Part shown: positions 35,845-47,980 of the stretch, in pieces
Numbering within the stretch: the stretch's first letter is position 1
Layout of the letters: each line of letters begins with the position of its first letter
From: Mesodorylaimus sp. YZB2_4
Lineage: Eukaryota > Nematoda > Enoplea > Dorylaimida > Dorylaimidae
Length of the DNA stretch: 64,000 bases
Direction of reading: 5' to 3'
Assembly: GCA_030248295.1 (NCBI GenBank)
Contig: JASANH010001213.1
Span: 620,001 to 684,000 of the forward strand
The notes under the pieces: model-generated
Database searches by the model: none
Told to the model about the DNA's origin: nothing
The model's input: the letters and a program-made list of their open reading frames with translations, nothing else
Position numbers and translations under genes: made by a program

Positions 35845-38485
35845 AGTTGCAAGCTGACGAAGTACTGTATTATTGCAAACGAACTAGCTAAATTGAAGCA
35901 ACCTGGACAAGCAGTGGATTATAAATAATTTGATGAACCAGGCGATATCCTTGGGGGAACCAAAAGGGAATGTCATTAAAACTTTGCTGGTGATGATGCA
36001 CCGATGGGACTATTGCCCGTGCGTTGTCAAACACTCATGAGACATCCACATATCAGACGAGGAACAGTAATTGAGAGGTGACAGTTGACGCAGGAAGCTA
36101 AATGTCAGTTTAGCTACGATAGGCGAAGCCTCGGAATTTTTGCTGCAGCGCACAAAGTAAGAGGCGCGGGATTGATTCTTTAGGAGAAGCCTGAAAAGGA
36201 TGGTAGCGTACACAGCTTCTTATTTTTCTCCTTCGGTCTTGGAAAGCTTGCTTACATCCTGCGTGACGCGACGTCCGTTGCATTTATACGAGTTCTGTAG
36301 GCGCGGCAAGGAGTACAATAACTTCTCGTGGGCATTTCATCGAAAGTGAAGCCTGGTTGGTTCAAGACACTAAAATCATCTACTTTTCGCTCGTGGTTTA
36401 AAAGCTCGTGGTGTACATATAAAACGTAGGATTTCCGCGTGGATTGCGTATTGTGCTATGCTACAATCGCCAAGTTGCTAGTAAGTGATCAATATTGCAG
36501 CTCCAAACAACTAAATTAGGTCTTTCCACAATTTTCTGCTCCCATGATTACTTAGATATGCTACCTGTCCTACGTCAATCCTTTGTTGGAAGACCCACGT
36601 TCCCATTTTGTCACGTCATGTGGATCTATGTATTCCCCTCGGTTCTCTATGGACGAACGGGGCAGGGTACGTAATCAGAAGGAGTCGTCGTGGAATTATC
36701 AGAATTGAGTATAGGGGGGGGGGGGGAATTCATGTCATCGCAATTCCTTGTGGGCCTGCTGCAAATCAGCGTGAAATAAATCCGAATAGCAAAGGGACAC
36801 GAAGGATAAGCTACTAAATAGTCAATGTTCCCTGTTTGAGCGCTTTGTAGTCCGGCACGCACGTCGTATTCCTCATTGATGCCCCTTTGATATGACACGC
36901 GATCGTTTGTCAAGACAGTGTATTCAGATGAAAGCTGCCAGATAATGTCGAGCCCCAGAGGCTGTTCGTCCATTTTCTGAAATGAAGATTGTTTCATGGC
37001 AAGTCACGGGACTCAAACATGTCTGGAAGCAGACCTTCAAGCACCTGTACTGGTTGTTAGAGGGGACATTGCCAGAGTATGTTATTCAACTGACCTTTTA
37101 TGCTGGCCATCGGCGACTTCAGAAATATGTTTATCACCTTTTCAGAGGAGCATTGTATGTCTGCTATAAAATAAATGAAGCCACAATATCAAGATAGTTA
37201 CATAGTCACGTCAAAAGGATTCAGCCTATCCGCCCATTTCCTTTCTATAGCGAGGCTAAAAAGTATTTGTTTGTCAAGGGCCTCTAGTTGCTACTTGCAC
37301 CAGGAGTGTGAAGGCGTAGGGTCGAGGTCGATCAAGCAAAGGTATCACCCCTTCAGCCGATTTCAAATCTTCATAATCACAGTCATTAACATTTTCAGTT
37401 CGATGCGATGCGTTCAAATAAGCTTGCGATGGGACGTTTTAGGCACAATTTTGCATTGGCAGTTACCCAAAAGTGTCGCATCGCATCTTATTTGACGCAT
37501 TTCATCGAACTGTAATTTGGACTTTAGGCAGCCGTTTAGAGTCGAGGACTCCCTACCCCGTAAGCACAGTGCTGATTGTGAATATATATATATATATGCA
37601 TACAGTGGGTATTTACTCGATTGCTTCCCTCTCCTCCTTTAAAAGAGACGCCCTATCGGCACTGACAATAGGCCACTGACACGTACATGAAAGGTAATAT
37701 TATGCATTTCAGATTTTAAAATCGCTTTAAAAAGCTGCTTGTAGGCAAACTCCGCGACGCGACCGCACATCACAACAAACCAACCTGAGATACAGTACTC
37801 TAGCAATATGCGGCTCGGAACTTCGTAGAAAGGGATAGCAGTAACAAAAATAAAACTAAATCGAGTATACCTTGATTCATTGTTTGTCGATTTACAGCTC
37901 TTTATTTGTCTTCTCCATTCTTCTCCATCCAAATCCTTCCACTCTGACTGATCAACATCGGTGAGAGATGGTTCAAATGATGGATACGTCCACTAACGAT
38001 AAGTAGCAAAAGTAGCAAACCAAAAACACACCGCATCTCTTCTTTGGGTCTTTCGTTGCGATTTCTTCCTTTCAATTCGATTTCTCCAGAATTTCGAGGT
38101 TGATGTGACGTGCGCCATTGAGAGGCTGAAACCAAATTGATACGACTGGCAAAACTGAAAGCTATATACAGTATATTCATTACAGGAACGAAACAGATCG
38201 CCATAAATCAACTGACGGACTGGCTAAAAATTGTTTTGAAAATGTCGGAACGCGCGAAAAAAAAAACCAAAATTTGAACTTTTATTGCACTTGCTAATTG
38301 CAGTTTTGAAACTCCTCAAATCTTCTGTATTTTTCTGAAGTGAGAATTACTCCTCTTAACATGGTCCAAGGTGTTTGACTCTTGCAAGTAGTTTGCTAGT
38401 ACAGTAAAGCCGAAAGGCTAGCAGAACGCTGATGTTCTGTGAAAGGACAAAACAGGCATGAAAATTGTCTGCGTTATCCCTGGAG
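35845..38485. other. 2.6-kb gene-free stretch
   Basis: No supported gene. It contains a 13-base G run (36714-36726) and a (AT)n tract near 37583-37596. Confidence 0.45.
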
Positions 38486-38958
38486 CCAGGGTCGACCGTA
38501 CCACCTTATTGGCCGTACCGTACCACCGTACCGGGGGTGGTACGGTACGGTACGGGTACGGCACTGAAAATAGGCCGGTACGGTCGTACCGAGTTTTATA
38601 ATACTTTATGTGTAATTTAACACTCGCATTCATTCAGTCGCTTCAAAGCGGCCAATTTTTATGAAGAGAAAATGAATCTAGCAGCTGTTGGTTTATAATC
38701 CCAAACTATTGTCTGATAACCACTCTAAAAAATGACCGAAATTTCAAGCATTTACTCGCAAAGCATCTCATCTCATAATCCTGATGCTAGTAGGCTGACT
38801 TTGGGGCTGTGATCCTAATGAATTCCACTCAGTGCTGCTAAAAATGCTGCTTTCTTGAACTGAAATGTGGTCATTCATCGAGTCGCTGTTACTGCATCTA
38901 CTGCATGTTACGGGTACGGCACAAGTACGGTCAAAAAAGTCGATTCGGTCGACCCTGG
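38486..38958. mobile_element. TIR element candidate with GGTACGGTAC repeats
   Basis: CCAGGGTCGACCG at 38486-38498 is matched by CGGTCGACCCTGG at 38946-38958. Next to each end are runs of ggtac/gtacc units, and gtacgggtacggcac occurs at both ends. There is no frame with known domains. The size (473 bp) fits a MITE. A target duplication is not clear. Confidence 0.5.
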
Positions 38959-39525
38959 CCCTAAAGCACCATTTCTGTGATCGTTTAAAAATCACAGAGT
39001 TTAATGGACAAACCTCAGCAACTATAGCAGCATTTAATCTTCAATCCGGCTTTGCAATAAAACCTAGTGCAGTAAGCGAGTTCGAGCTTGTATTCAAATG
39101 CATTTACCTAATACCTAGGCCCGTCTGGACTAAAGCCAGCCGACACAATCAGTCTATAAAATGTAAATTTATCACAAAAACCATAAATTGCTGCTGCCTG
39201 AATACTCCAGAAAGTTGAATTGATATTACACCCAGAAAATCTTCCCCGAGACTGCATAAAAGCTTTTGCGTCTCGAATAAGAAAAACAGACATTTATCTC
39301 GTTTCGTTTTTGGTCGCCTTAGATCACACAAATTTATTTTTATTGTGATAAATTCTGCTGCTAAACTCTGTTTCTAAACTGGCACTAGCCTTGGCTGAGG
39401 AAGACCTCTAAAAAGTAGGTGAATTATTGAACTTTGGTGAATAAAAGCTGAACGCACACCATGCATTTCATTTCCTGAGGTGTATCTGCTCGCTCTTCCC
39501 TGATTTAGTTTTGTCCAAGTTCACC
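38959..39525. other. upstream region of the 39526 gene
   Basis: No gene seen; the promoter of the next gene is expected here. Confidence 0.4.
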
Positions 39526-40193
39526 ATGTCAACGCAGACTTTTAACGAAGATAGTCCTCGATATCGTATCTGCTGCTGCCATGTTCGGGTTTGTGCACTG
39601 GTCATCGGCACGTTGCATATCATTGGCTCAATAATATCGTTGGGCTGTTTGATCGCAAACTATACTGAAGAAACGATACAGACCGGTTTTTATCGTACAA
39701 CAATAAGCGGTTTGGTTGGCGGTGTTATCGGTTTTGTGATGAGCATCGTCGCTTTCGTTTTACTTTTCTATGGACTTGCACGGGAAAGGCCGCTTTTCTT
39801 GATTCCTTATATGGTTATTCAGGTAGGTCACTTTCGCTCATGCCATTTCTTTCCATTGCAGCGAACTATTTTTAGGTTATCAATATTGTAATCTACGTAA
39901 TTATTGCCATCGCGTTTTTTATTTTCGCTGCTACGACTAGAAACACCCAAGTTTTTATCGTCAGCAGTGCCAGACGTGTCTCATATAATAGCAAACAGCG
40001 TGCAGTTGCAATCATAATATTTGGTGTAATTATGCTGGTATTCGCACTTTTGCAGCTGTTTTTTTGTTTCGTTATCTATCGCGCATATTGCTACTTGAGA
40101 GAGAAGTTGGAGGCAAGAGAGATGGCTGGAAGATGCGTGACGATAGTCCCAAATTATTCTACGGCCCAGAAGATAGTCGTTCAAGCTCCATAG
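39526..40193 (+). CDS. four-helix DUF7027/LAPTM-like protein, two exons
   Basis: Exon 1 is 39526-39822 and exon 2 is 39876-40193. The 53-bp intron starts GTAGGT and ends TTTTAG at phase 0. The product is 204 residues. A short cytosolic N-terminus ends in Y-R-I-C-C-C-H-V-R-V-C-A-L, the cysteine-rich lead typical of LAPTM4 and nematode DUF7027 proteins. TM1 is about residues 24-46, TM2 about 63-87, TM3 about 96-119 (joined by the splice), and TM4 about 140-165. The tail carries Y-S-T-A and N-Y motifs that could act in endosomal sorting. LAPTM-type proteins act in late endosome and lysosome membranes; that role is known for the family and inferred here. The start is the ATG at 39526; the frame upstream has no ATG. 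An alternative acceptor (ttgcag, ending 39861) would change the frame. Confidence 0.75.
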
Positions 40194-41932
40194 CGACCTT
40201 TAGAAAAAGTGTTCGTGGTGTTATAATAATTTGCCTGGACATTTTTCTCGTGTTGGTTATCTGCTCGACAGCTATTCATTTTATTCGAGTCAGACAATTG
40301 CTGGCCTTAATTGGATGCGGTGCTCATTCAAATTTAAAAACCGTTGGTGTAACTGATAGTAGCTATTCCCTATGCTTTGCTTTGTTTGCACTTTCTGATC
40401 TGCTGCCTGTGAAAACTAGAATACAGTACCCAACTGCTGGCCCACGGAATCGAGCAGAACTTATGATTGTAGCTGATACGTTCCGTAGCCATGCCAGTTG
40501 CCAGATACTCGTATGAATGTTCCTGGATACTGCTTTTGTCATGCCAGGAGACCTGCTAAGCTTATAGAAAGAGCACCACCGTGTCTAAAAAATCTCAAAC
40601 CGGAGGCTAGAATAACTTTTTCCTGGTATCTAGTCATGCTCGAATCAAGGAATGAACAAAATTATAAACGAAGAGACCAAACTACGTTTCTGCAGGAAAT
40701 AAACACTTTACTAAGTCCGCATGCACGTGGTTTATTTGTATGGAACACCAAGAGCGAAGAAAAATTGAATGCACAGAACTGTGCTAATTCTCTAGAAAAG
40801 ATAAATTCGATGCAAGGCATGGAGAAGAAATTTCGCAAAGTCGCAAAAAAGAAAATAGTTAGTTCAGTGCGAAGTCTTTGGGTGAAAACAATCATCAATC
40901 TTTGCCCACTATCTAACAAAATAAGGGTATTTCAGAGCTTTTATCCATCAGACAGCTGGAAAACAACGAGGCATTGACGATGAAAGTTGCATTGGATTGT
41001 ATTCCAGCATAGGATGAAACGGCGATAACCGTTGAACGACTGGTCAAATTCAGCACAGTCTAAAGTACAAGCAAATAAAGAGCAGTAAATGCCTAAAATA
41101 CAAAAAACACATAAAAGCACACCGCATTCACTCCTGTTTCTTGTAGGCTTATTTGCTCAGCCTGGTTTGTGGTTTTCACTCACTTTATTGCCAATGTCGA
41201 CGGGTGCTCACGGACTTGCTATCATCGTACATTTCTTAATGTGCACGCTATATTTTCTTGGTCTTGCTATTCTATGCTATGTTATGCTATTTTACCACGA
41301 CCAAGCACTTTTCAGTGCAATTAAGCGGCGGGTAAAATACTGTCAAAGCTGACAGTATTGTAAAACCAACACCTGACGAACGATGTCGCTAATATAAACG
41401 TAAAAATCGCAATTATTTTTTCCCGCAAACATTTACGCTATCATTATCCAGTCGACCATCAGTGGTCGCGCGATCATGCACCAATACTTCATTTTTTCGA
41501 AACAAACATCGAATGCAGGTACTGTACGTACGGTATCTCTTGAAGAATTTCTTATACGTGTGGTAAAATTTCTGGAGCCAGTAAGAAAATTGTGGCGGAG
41601 GTAGCGTAATTAGCAGCTGCCTAACAGCTTTTCTCGATCTTTCCCTTAGCCACGCATGTCAAGGGCACCTGCCCATGTCTTTCTTCCGGGTTATTCATAC
41701 TTCAATGTAAATAACACCTTACCGTACAAAGTTTTCGCGTGCGTCAAGGTCACTGAAAAAGGACCCCTTATAAATTAATTTTCAAAGAGCTCAGATGCGT
41801 TTTCCGAAAATTTTCCTATACACTTCCCCCAGGACGGTCTAGCGTCAGATAGGGTTTTATCTGAAACAATTCTTTTTCAAAATAGCAACGGACAACAGTT
41901 CTACGGCATCCTTGATCAGCGGCGAGTTACTC
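40194..41932. other. intergenic with a possible membrane-protein exon
   Basis: The segment from about 41147 to 41352, after a ctgtttcttgtag acceptor-like string, encodes two hydrophobic helices (start LFAQPGLWFSLTLLPMSTG, end IKRRVKYCQS). It could be the last exon of a membrane protein, but no upstream exon was found that joins in phase. A 159-codon frame at 40498-40977 lacks recognisable features. The stretch also holds the promoter or a first exon of the next receptor. Confidence 0.35.
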
Positions 41933-43210
41933 ATGGCTGGTATTTTTATCTTCAGTTGTAGTACCACAGCCATAGTTGTAAATGCACTGACTCTGTTTGC
42001 TGTCTTCAATAAGCCGAGCCTTCAATCTTCTTTCTTCACTCTGATAGCAGCCGAGGCTGTCTTCAATTGGATGGTCGGATTCGGGTTCTTGATGGAAGGA
42101 GCGCAGAGAGTCGGTCTATATGCTGGTGGCCTGGGGAATCGATACACGAGGATATCGTGCGCATTGATGTCAATGACAAAGTTGGTCAGCGGATGCGTTT
42201 CGTGTATGATAAGTATCGATCGGCTGATAAGTATCACAATGCCTTTCAAGTAATACACCAGGGGTCTTAGAAGTTGTTAGCGTTTTTCCTATCAGCACAC
42301 TGTGAGAAGATGCTGGGTCACCTTCATGTTCCTCTTTCACACACCACATCAGCCAGCGCAGTTCACTAGAGGGCGAAGGGAGTATACTCGCAGATCAAAT
42401 GAATTACCCAGCTGCGAGTCGACTGTTCGCAGTGGCAGACAGACGCCTGACCGAGCAGGTTAGGCAGGCTAGAATCTGACGAACGAAAATTTTGTACCGC
42501 ATTATACGTTACAGTGTACAGGGCCGTATCGCATGTACTGTTCGTATGTACAAGAACAACAGACGGCCGGACCACACAAATTGAACCCAGTCACAAGATG
42601 GTACGAATGGAAACGGAGAATATGAAACGTTGTTTCAGGTATCAGTTCTATGGTCGCTGGATCGCAACCTGTGGTATCGTAGCATCGGCTATTGTTGCAG
42701 TCGCCAACATCGTCATTGCTACTGCCACCTTGCCATCCCCAACCGCAGCTGGCATCACTTGCGCCACGTTCATTTTCGCTTTTCACTCAACTTACGCATC
42801 TTGCTACAAAATATTCAAGCTGGCTTTCAGTTTTGCTCTCGTGGCAGTTTATGGCATCGCTGCTCTGGTCATTCATCGCAGGAAGAAAAAGATAGGTGAC
42901 GCACCTCACAGTCCTTTCTTACGCTCCCAGCTGGCCTTGGTGCCAGTCATTCGAACCATGATAGCCATGAACATACATATTGTTCGGTTGTTTCACTGAC
43001 CTGGCCTCCTTGGTCTATTCGAATCTGTCCAATGGAAAGTACTTGCATCGGGCGTCCTTTTATATCGGATCTTTCAAGGCTGTCAGTACAGTATCTGACT
43101 TCTCCAGTCTACTCTTGATGTCAACTAACTTCCGCCTGGCTTTGCATTTCATTGCGCAAAAATCAATCATCCAGACGCCTGTGACCCCAATCAGTGTCAT
43201 TGCTAAATAA
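41933..43210 (+). pseudogene. Srsx-like GPCR, two exons, one frame change
   Basis: Exon 1 is taken from ATG 41933 to 42249; the frame is open upstream after a possible acceptor (aaaatag), so a further 5' exon may exist. The intron 42250-42638 (389 bp) starts GTAATA and ends TTTCAG at phase 2, and the splice joins MISIDRLISITMPF to K-YQFYGRW. TM1 to TM3 are in exon 1, with I-D-R-L as the DRY equivalent. Exon 2 has TM4, an ECL2 with cysteines, TM5 (FKLAFSFALVAVYGIAALVI), and TM6 starting near RTMIAMNIHIV. Near 42975 the frame shifts by one base and the protein continues as FGCFTDLASLVYS, then TM7 (KAVSTVSDFSSLLLMSTNF) to 43210. Either a recent pseudogene or a base error. No GT-AG intron spans the change. 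Confidence 0.65.
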
Positions 43211-43472
43211 TATATGGTTAATTTTGTTGCGCCACATCGTCACAAGCTTGTGGGCACTAAATAATGAAGCATATCCATAATCGTTTGCCTGGCCGCGAGT
43301 CTGGCGTGCAAGGCAGACTCCTACCAACCAGGCCACTGGCCTAGATCATGTTTCTTGGTAATCGTGTTCAGTTCAGCATGTGCCATCTATTTGGGCATAA
43401 CGACGAGCCGCCCGGACATATAGTAAAACGTTGAATATAAAAAATGGTGAGCCGCTGGTGCTCTGCCTGCTT
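43211..43472. other. intergenic
   Basis: No feature recognised. Confidence 0.4.
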
Positions 43473-43610
43473 AGCTCGTGTCGGTGGTTAGGCGTCTGGC
43501 TCTTACGCGAGGCTCCCATACGGCGTGTGTTCGACTTGCGGACAGGTAAATCATTTCGAGTTAACTGTGTCCCTATATCTTCGAGTGCGCACACCTCGTT
43601 GTAATGAGAT
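43473..43610 (+). mobile_element. tRNA-derived SINE, family 2
   Basis: The head agctcgtgtcggtggttagg and the decayed box B near 43525 (gtgttcgactt) match the copy at 21312-21440, as does the tail cgagtgcgcac. It is more decayed than that copy. Confidence 0.5.
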
Positions 43611-44479
43611 GAAACACGAAGAAGCATGTCCTCTGGTTTCATGATCCTGCTCGCCGACTTGCATGTTCTGTGCAGCGTTGTAGGATCACGAAGATTGTCG
43701 TTGGAGGTCATAGAGAATGATGTCATTTGCCAAATGCTTGCCAATAAAGTGCTTTGCTGCCAAGCTTTTGAGTTGAACAAGCGCGTTAATTGATTCCTAA
43801 TCGGCGATATGTACGCATATATTGGACAGAGTAAACTTCACAATGCAGTAGAAAATGCTTTAAGTTAAGTCGAATCCATCGTACATTCTGGCGAATTCCA
43901 TTTTGTCTGTGGGCGGCTGACCCGTGACTGCTGGCTAATACTGTAGGCCAGACTCTCTATTTCCTGTTTATGTTTTACATACAGAGGCCTTCCCTCTTTT
44001 TAAGATGGTGTATAGTAAGGGTGAACGTGATGAAGTGGGTTTTTTCGCACGTAAACTGTTGCCGTAAAAGAAAACACTGCGATAAAAAACCGTTCGGCAC
44101 CAGAAATAGGTTGAGGAAGAAGAACGAAGAACTTGAATTCATATATCAATTTGGCGTGAAACCATCAGTTCCCATGCCGGGACACTGGTCGATTAGCATC
44201 GGGGTGTCGATGGTTCGATCAATCACGCAGTCAAGGTTTGCTTCAACATGACCACCACGCCCTATCAGAGGCCTCACTCAGGGTTTCAGGGTTTCAAGGC
44301 TTCAGCTACTACACTTGTCGGGTCGTCGAAACAGGACAAACAGGTCTTTATAACGATGCTGGTTCAGGAACTACAGTACAGTAGAGTCATGCCAAGCTCT
44401 CGTGCAAATAATGAAGAACCAGGCAAGTGCGAAACCAAGCGCATCTTTCGATCAGTCTTGCTTCAGCTTTTGCGCCAGA
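43611..44479. other. intergenic
   Basis: No supported gene; frames at 43970-44251 and 44248-44523 have no recognisable features. Confidence 0.4.
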
Positions 44480-44790
44480 AGGCTAGGCGTCTGAATTTTC
44501 GGTCATGCTTTTTTGATTTCTAAAGTTCCTTTGGTTCGAGATTGGGAATATGACACATGGTGTTGGAGTCCATTGAAGTGAGCTTGAATCTTTCTAGACA
44601 TCAGTGGTCTCTAGCCATTCTCGTTTTTAGCGCTCACAAGCAGCGCGGTGGAGAAATATAATTTTTTTCCTCCGAATGAGGTACTGCATTGTCTTAAAAA
44701 TGGACATTAATTCAACCATCGATGGGCTCGATGAATCAAAGTATTTGCTTCGACTTACACTTATTCTAAATATTCTGATCATTCCATCTC
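44480..44790 (+). pseudogene. inverted 5' fragment of the 45138 receptor gene
   Basis: This is a copy of the 5' flank and first 30 or so codons of the gene at 45138-46106, in the opposite orientation. It keeps the ATG at 44700 and encodes MDINSTIDGLDESKYLLRL, then loses similarity just after about codon 30. What follows is directly the 3' flank of the full gene read backward. The fragment matches 46000-46310 (minus strand) over about 300 bases. It cannot encode a receptor. Confidence 0.75.
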
Positions 44791-45137
44791 CCACTCTGCA
44801 CAGCATCATTGACCACTCACTGACCAGTGATGACATCACCCCACAATATGCAGCAGTAAGACGAAATGATGCGTGGCTTCCAGAGTTTTGAGGAAGTTCA
44901 TGATAGTAATATAGCTCGCCTCAGTCTGCTGCAGGTCTTTAGTATACAGTATTAATGAGCACACTGTACCTACGCCTACAGTATATGCCTAGTATAGATT
45001 CACGGTACATTAGTGCCAGGCAAATGGCTAAAAAGGGAAATCTACTGACACGCTATACAAGACAGTCATCAATACATATTCCGATTATTCCTGTCCTAGA
45101 GCCAAAAAGTTGATCTCGCGTACTTCTTTTAAAAAGC
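44791..45137 (-). other. 3' flank of the 45138 receptor, shared with the 62 kb copy
   Basis: Read on the minus strand, about 350 bases after the stop codon match the 350 bases after the stop of the copy at 61890-62819 (through about 63185). The duplicated unit therefore extends well past the coding region. Confidence 0.7.
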
Positions 45138-46106
45138 CTACGTGGTCGACACCACATTTCCACCCATATGAAAAAATTTCTTCGCAGCTGCTCGAAACTC
45201 ACTACTCATTGTAGCTAGAGCGAAAAAATCGATCGTCGAACTAAGTATAACAACTTGAACTGCAACTCTGTTGGTTACAGTTGCCGTAGCCTCGCCACTT
45301 AGCACATCGATAAAACGGAGTATGAATTTTGTCAAAATGGCGCAGGTTTGTGTGATCACAATGGCACTTATAGCCTTCACAAACTTAGCATCAGCTTCCA
45401 GCTTGGCCATTTCCCTTTGGGCAGCCGCAGTCGACAGAGTACGTTTAAATTCGTGAAATTGATGCCTCTGTTTTTTCACGCCGTGAGCCAGCACCACGTA
45501 AAGAATGATAACTACTAAGGACATAAGGATTTGGATGCAGGTTAAAATCGTTAGTGTCACTGGTGTTACAATTTTTGCAACACTACAGCTTTCCAGATAT
45601 TGTTCATTGCTGATCCATGAATCGTGAACGTGTAAAGCCAATTGTGAAAGGGCGAATAGAATGGTTGAAAGGACGAATGGCACCGTCACTTGGAAATAGG
45701 ACCAATGCTTATATCTGTGCGAGCAGTATGTCGCCAGTACTCGCTCAGTAACAAGAGCGATATTCATGCCCAGTGACCATACCTGGGAAAAGATAAGAAA
45801 CGATAGCTCTAGGCAACAACTCCACACGGTCATGATTTCGCCAGTTTCTAGGAAATAACGCTTCAATTTTAACGTTGTTGCCACTAAATAGCTCATTCCG
45901 ATCAGGATGTTGGACAAGGAATTGAATAAGAGCAGAACAAAACATTTGGTACGTAATTTTATAGCAGATATAATAATAGCCACAGTGAAAATGTTTAGCA
46001 CAATTGCTAAGACACTCGATGGAATGATCAGAATATTTGGAATAAGTATAAGTCGAAGCAAATACTTTGATTTATCGAGCTTATCGATGGTTGAATTAAT
46101 GTCCAT
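45138..46106 (-). CDS. Srsx-like GPCR, intronless, intact
   Basis: An open frame of 322 codons starts at ATG 46106. N-S-T near the start is a glycosylation site. TM1 is about residues 20-48, TM2 about 55-78, and TM3 about 96-119, followed by T-E-R-V-L-A (120-125) in place of D-R-Y. TM4 is about 140-162, TM5 about 183-209, and TM6 about 238-262. TM7 is about 279-301, ending D-F-F-A-L-A-T-M-S-S-E-F-R. The third loop is long, basic and Ala-rich. The helix order and motifs fit the Srsx-like group; ligand unknown. A near-identical copy lacking its ATG is at 61890-62819 and a 5' fragment at 44480-44790, so this appears to be the parent or the best-kept copy. Confidence 0.82.
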   Translation of the reverse strand: MDINSTIDKLDKSKYLLRLILIPNILIIPSSVLAIVLNIFTVAIIISAIKLRTKCFVLLLFNSLSNILIGMSYLVATTLKLKRYFLETGEIMTVWSCCLELSFLIFSQVWSLGMNIALVTERVLATYCSHRYKHWSYFQVTVPFVLSTILFALSQLALHVHDSWISNEQYLESCSVAKIVTPVTLTILTCIQILMSLVVIILYVVLAHGVKKQRHQFHEFKRTLSTAAAQREMAKLEADAKFVKAISAIVITQTCAILTKFILRFIDVLSGEATATVTNRVAVQVVILSSTIDFFALATMSSEFRAAAKKFFHMGGNVVSTT

Positions 46107-46310
46107 TTTTTAAAGGAAATGCCTAATTCGACAGGAAAAAGTTATATTTTTCCCCGGTGCTGCCTGAAAGCGAGAATGGCTAGAGACACCAGACGCAAAG
46201 AAAGATGCAAGTTCACTTCAATGGACTCTAATACGATGTGATATTCCTAATTTCGAATCATATGAACTTTAGAAATCAAGAAAGTATGACCGAAAATTCT
46301 GACACCTTGC
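46107..46310 (-). other. 5' flank of the 45138 receptor, duplicated at 44480
   Basis: This is the other arm of the inverted duplication. The two arms share strings such as tccattgaagtga and tctctagccattctcg and differ by roughly 15%. Confidence 0.65.
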
Positions 46311-46959
46311 TTTCTGACGCACCTGTCATTTGCTCGCAACTTTCGCTAAGCGCCCTCTCCGAATGATCCGAGTACTTACGTGAAGACAGCTGAAACTATT
46401 TAATCTGAAGAAACTGCTGGTGAGAGGACAGTCAGAATTTTAAGAGAGAGTTAGAAGACAGGCTGGTTGTAAGGCCTGGCGGTTCGCTAGACTGATCGAT
46501 TTATATCAGATACATACTGGCCTCAGAGCTGACGGCGCCATTAGCCCTGGATGAATTCATGACAAACAGGAAGGGCGTTGTAGTAAATGTGTTCAGTATG
46601 GCCCGTCAATTGTCCTCTTTGCCTTCCTTCCTCATTTACTCTGACTTTCACCTGCTTCATGTAAATCTGGATCTAACAATATAGGCGTCGGGGTCCTCAA
46701 GGTGCCCCCTCGTAGGTCAGAGCATGTAACAGGAAGAAAGTCAGAAACTTTTTGGAATAGTCTTTAATGTATGGCTGTGGGCTCTCTGTTTACAATACTT
46801 ATGTCGACCCATATTCTGTCAGTTGCGCTTGAGTAAGTTACGAGTAGCAGCAAAAGTCTAAATTTTTAAAGATCCGTAAGGCTTCCATACTTTGACGGCA
46901 AGAAACACCGCTTTTTATGAAGTTTCTGGCTCACGATTGAGTTGCGCCAGGATGCAGTA
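46311..46959. other. intergenic
   Basis: No feature recognised. Confidence 0.4.
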
Positions 46960-47720
46960 TTCTGTAGCACATTTTGTCAAGGGGGTCAGACTTACATACA
47001 TTCGTCAGAATCAATCACGCACAACCAGGCCAACGCGAATGTCTTTCTTGGACCTGGCAAAAGCATTCGACACGGTCCCGCACGACTTGATCTTGTCTTG
47101 CCTCAGGTTGCATGGGGTTGACACTGTCACGGCTGATATACGTACAACTAGGGTATCCATGTGATGCTGGGCCGCAACGGCCTTCAATTGCTGTTACAAA
47201 AAACGAAGAGTTGCATGGAGGAATACGGCATAAAACTGAATCTAAAGAAAACGGAGTATCTGGAATGCGGCGTCAAGACTGACGGCTGTGAAATAACGGA
47301 TGGGGTCATAATGAGATAGGTTAGTGTATGTAAGACTGATTATTCAAGGCGCAAGGCAGTCAAGGCAGTGGGTTGCAGGTACACTGTGCGACAGCATAAT
47401 CCCGACAAACCTCAACCCAAGGGTGTGCACATGGTGTTTAGGCCGGTTGCCTAAACCGATTACAACCAGGAAACGCGACCGGCGCTGCACACCATGGCAA
47501 CGAGGATGCTATGATGGGAACTCGGCTTGGCAAAGATGAACCACGTCCTCGTGATGAATCCGAATGTACGGAAGGTACTGCGATATGGAGTCGCTACTGA
47601 CGATGGGATGGTGGACCACTCAGCAATATCCGTTTATCCGCCTCGATCACTCCCGGAACTCTTGGCAAGAATACAATTATTCCACAGGTTCACGGGTCAG
47701 CGCTACATTCACAGTAAGAG
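46960..47720 (+). mobile_element. decayed non-LTR retrotransposon fragment
   Basis: Reverse transcriptase pieces can be seen: F-L-D-L-A-K-A-F-D-T-V-P-H near 47045, then K-L-N-L-K-K-T-E-Y-L-E-C-G near 47235, then A-G-T-L-C-D-S-I-I-P near 47375 and an L-H-T-M-A-T-R-M-L stretch near 47490. This order is that of the widespread LINE-derived proteins annotated in nematodes (F52C9.6 type). The pieces lie in different frames with stops between them, so it is an old relic. Confidence 0.65.
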
Positions 47721-47980
47721 ACGCGAGGAATCTCTCCTCTTTTGTGAAGAAACGATATCTGTTGCAGTGCATCTGTTGCACAGGTCATTTTTGTTGCATT
47801 GCGCCTAAAATGTTAGCCATTACATATACGATAGAGCGATAATACGTTGCTCGAATTATGACACGCCAATAAAGCGGGGACCAGTCAATAGCACCCGTTT
47901 GTGGTAGCAGCAAAGACCTCTCCTTCCCTTTCCCTTCCTTTCCTCATCATTTACGATTTATCAAGGGTTTTACTGCAAAG

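Noticed and set aside
40498-40977. 159-codon plus-strand reading frame
   Set aside because: Lys-rich with no domain, no helix pattern and no clear splice links.
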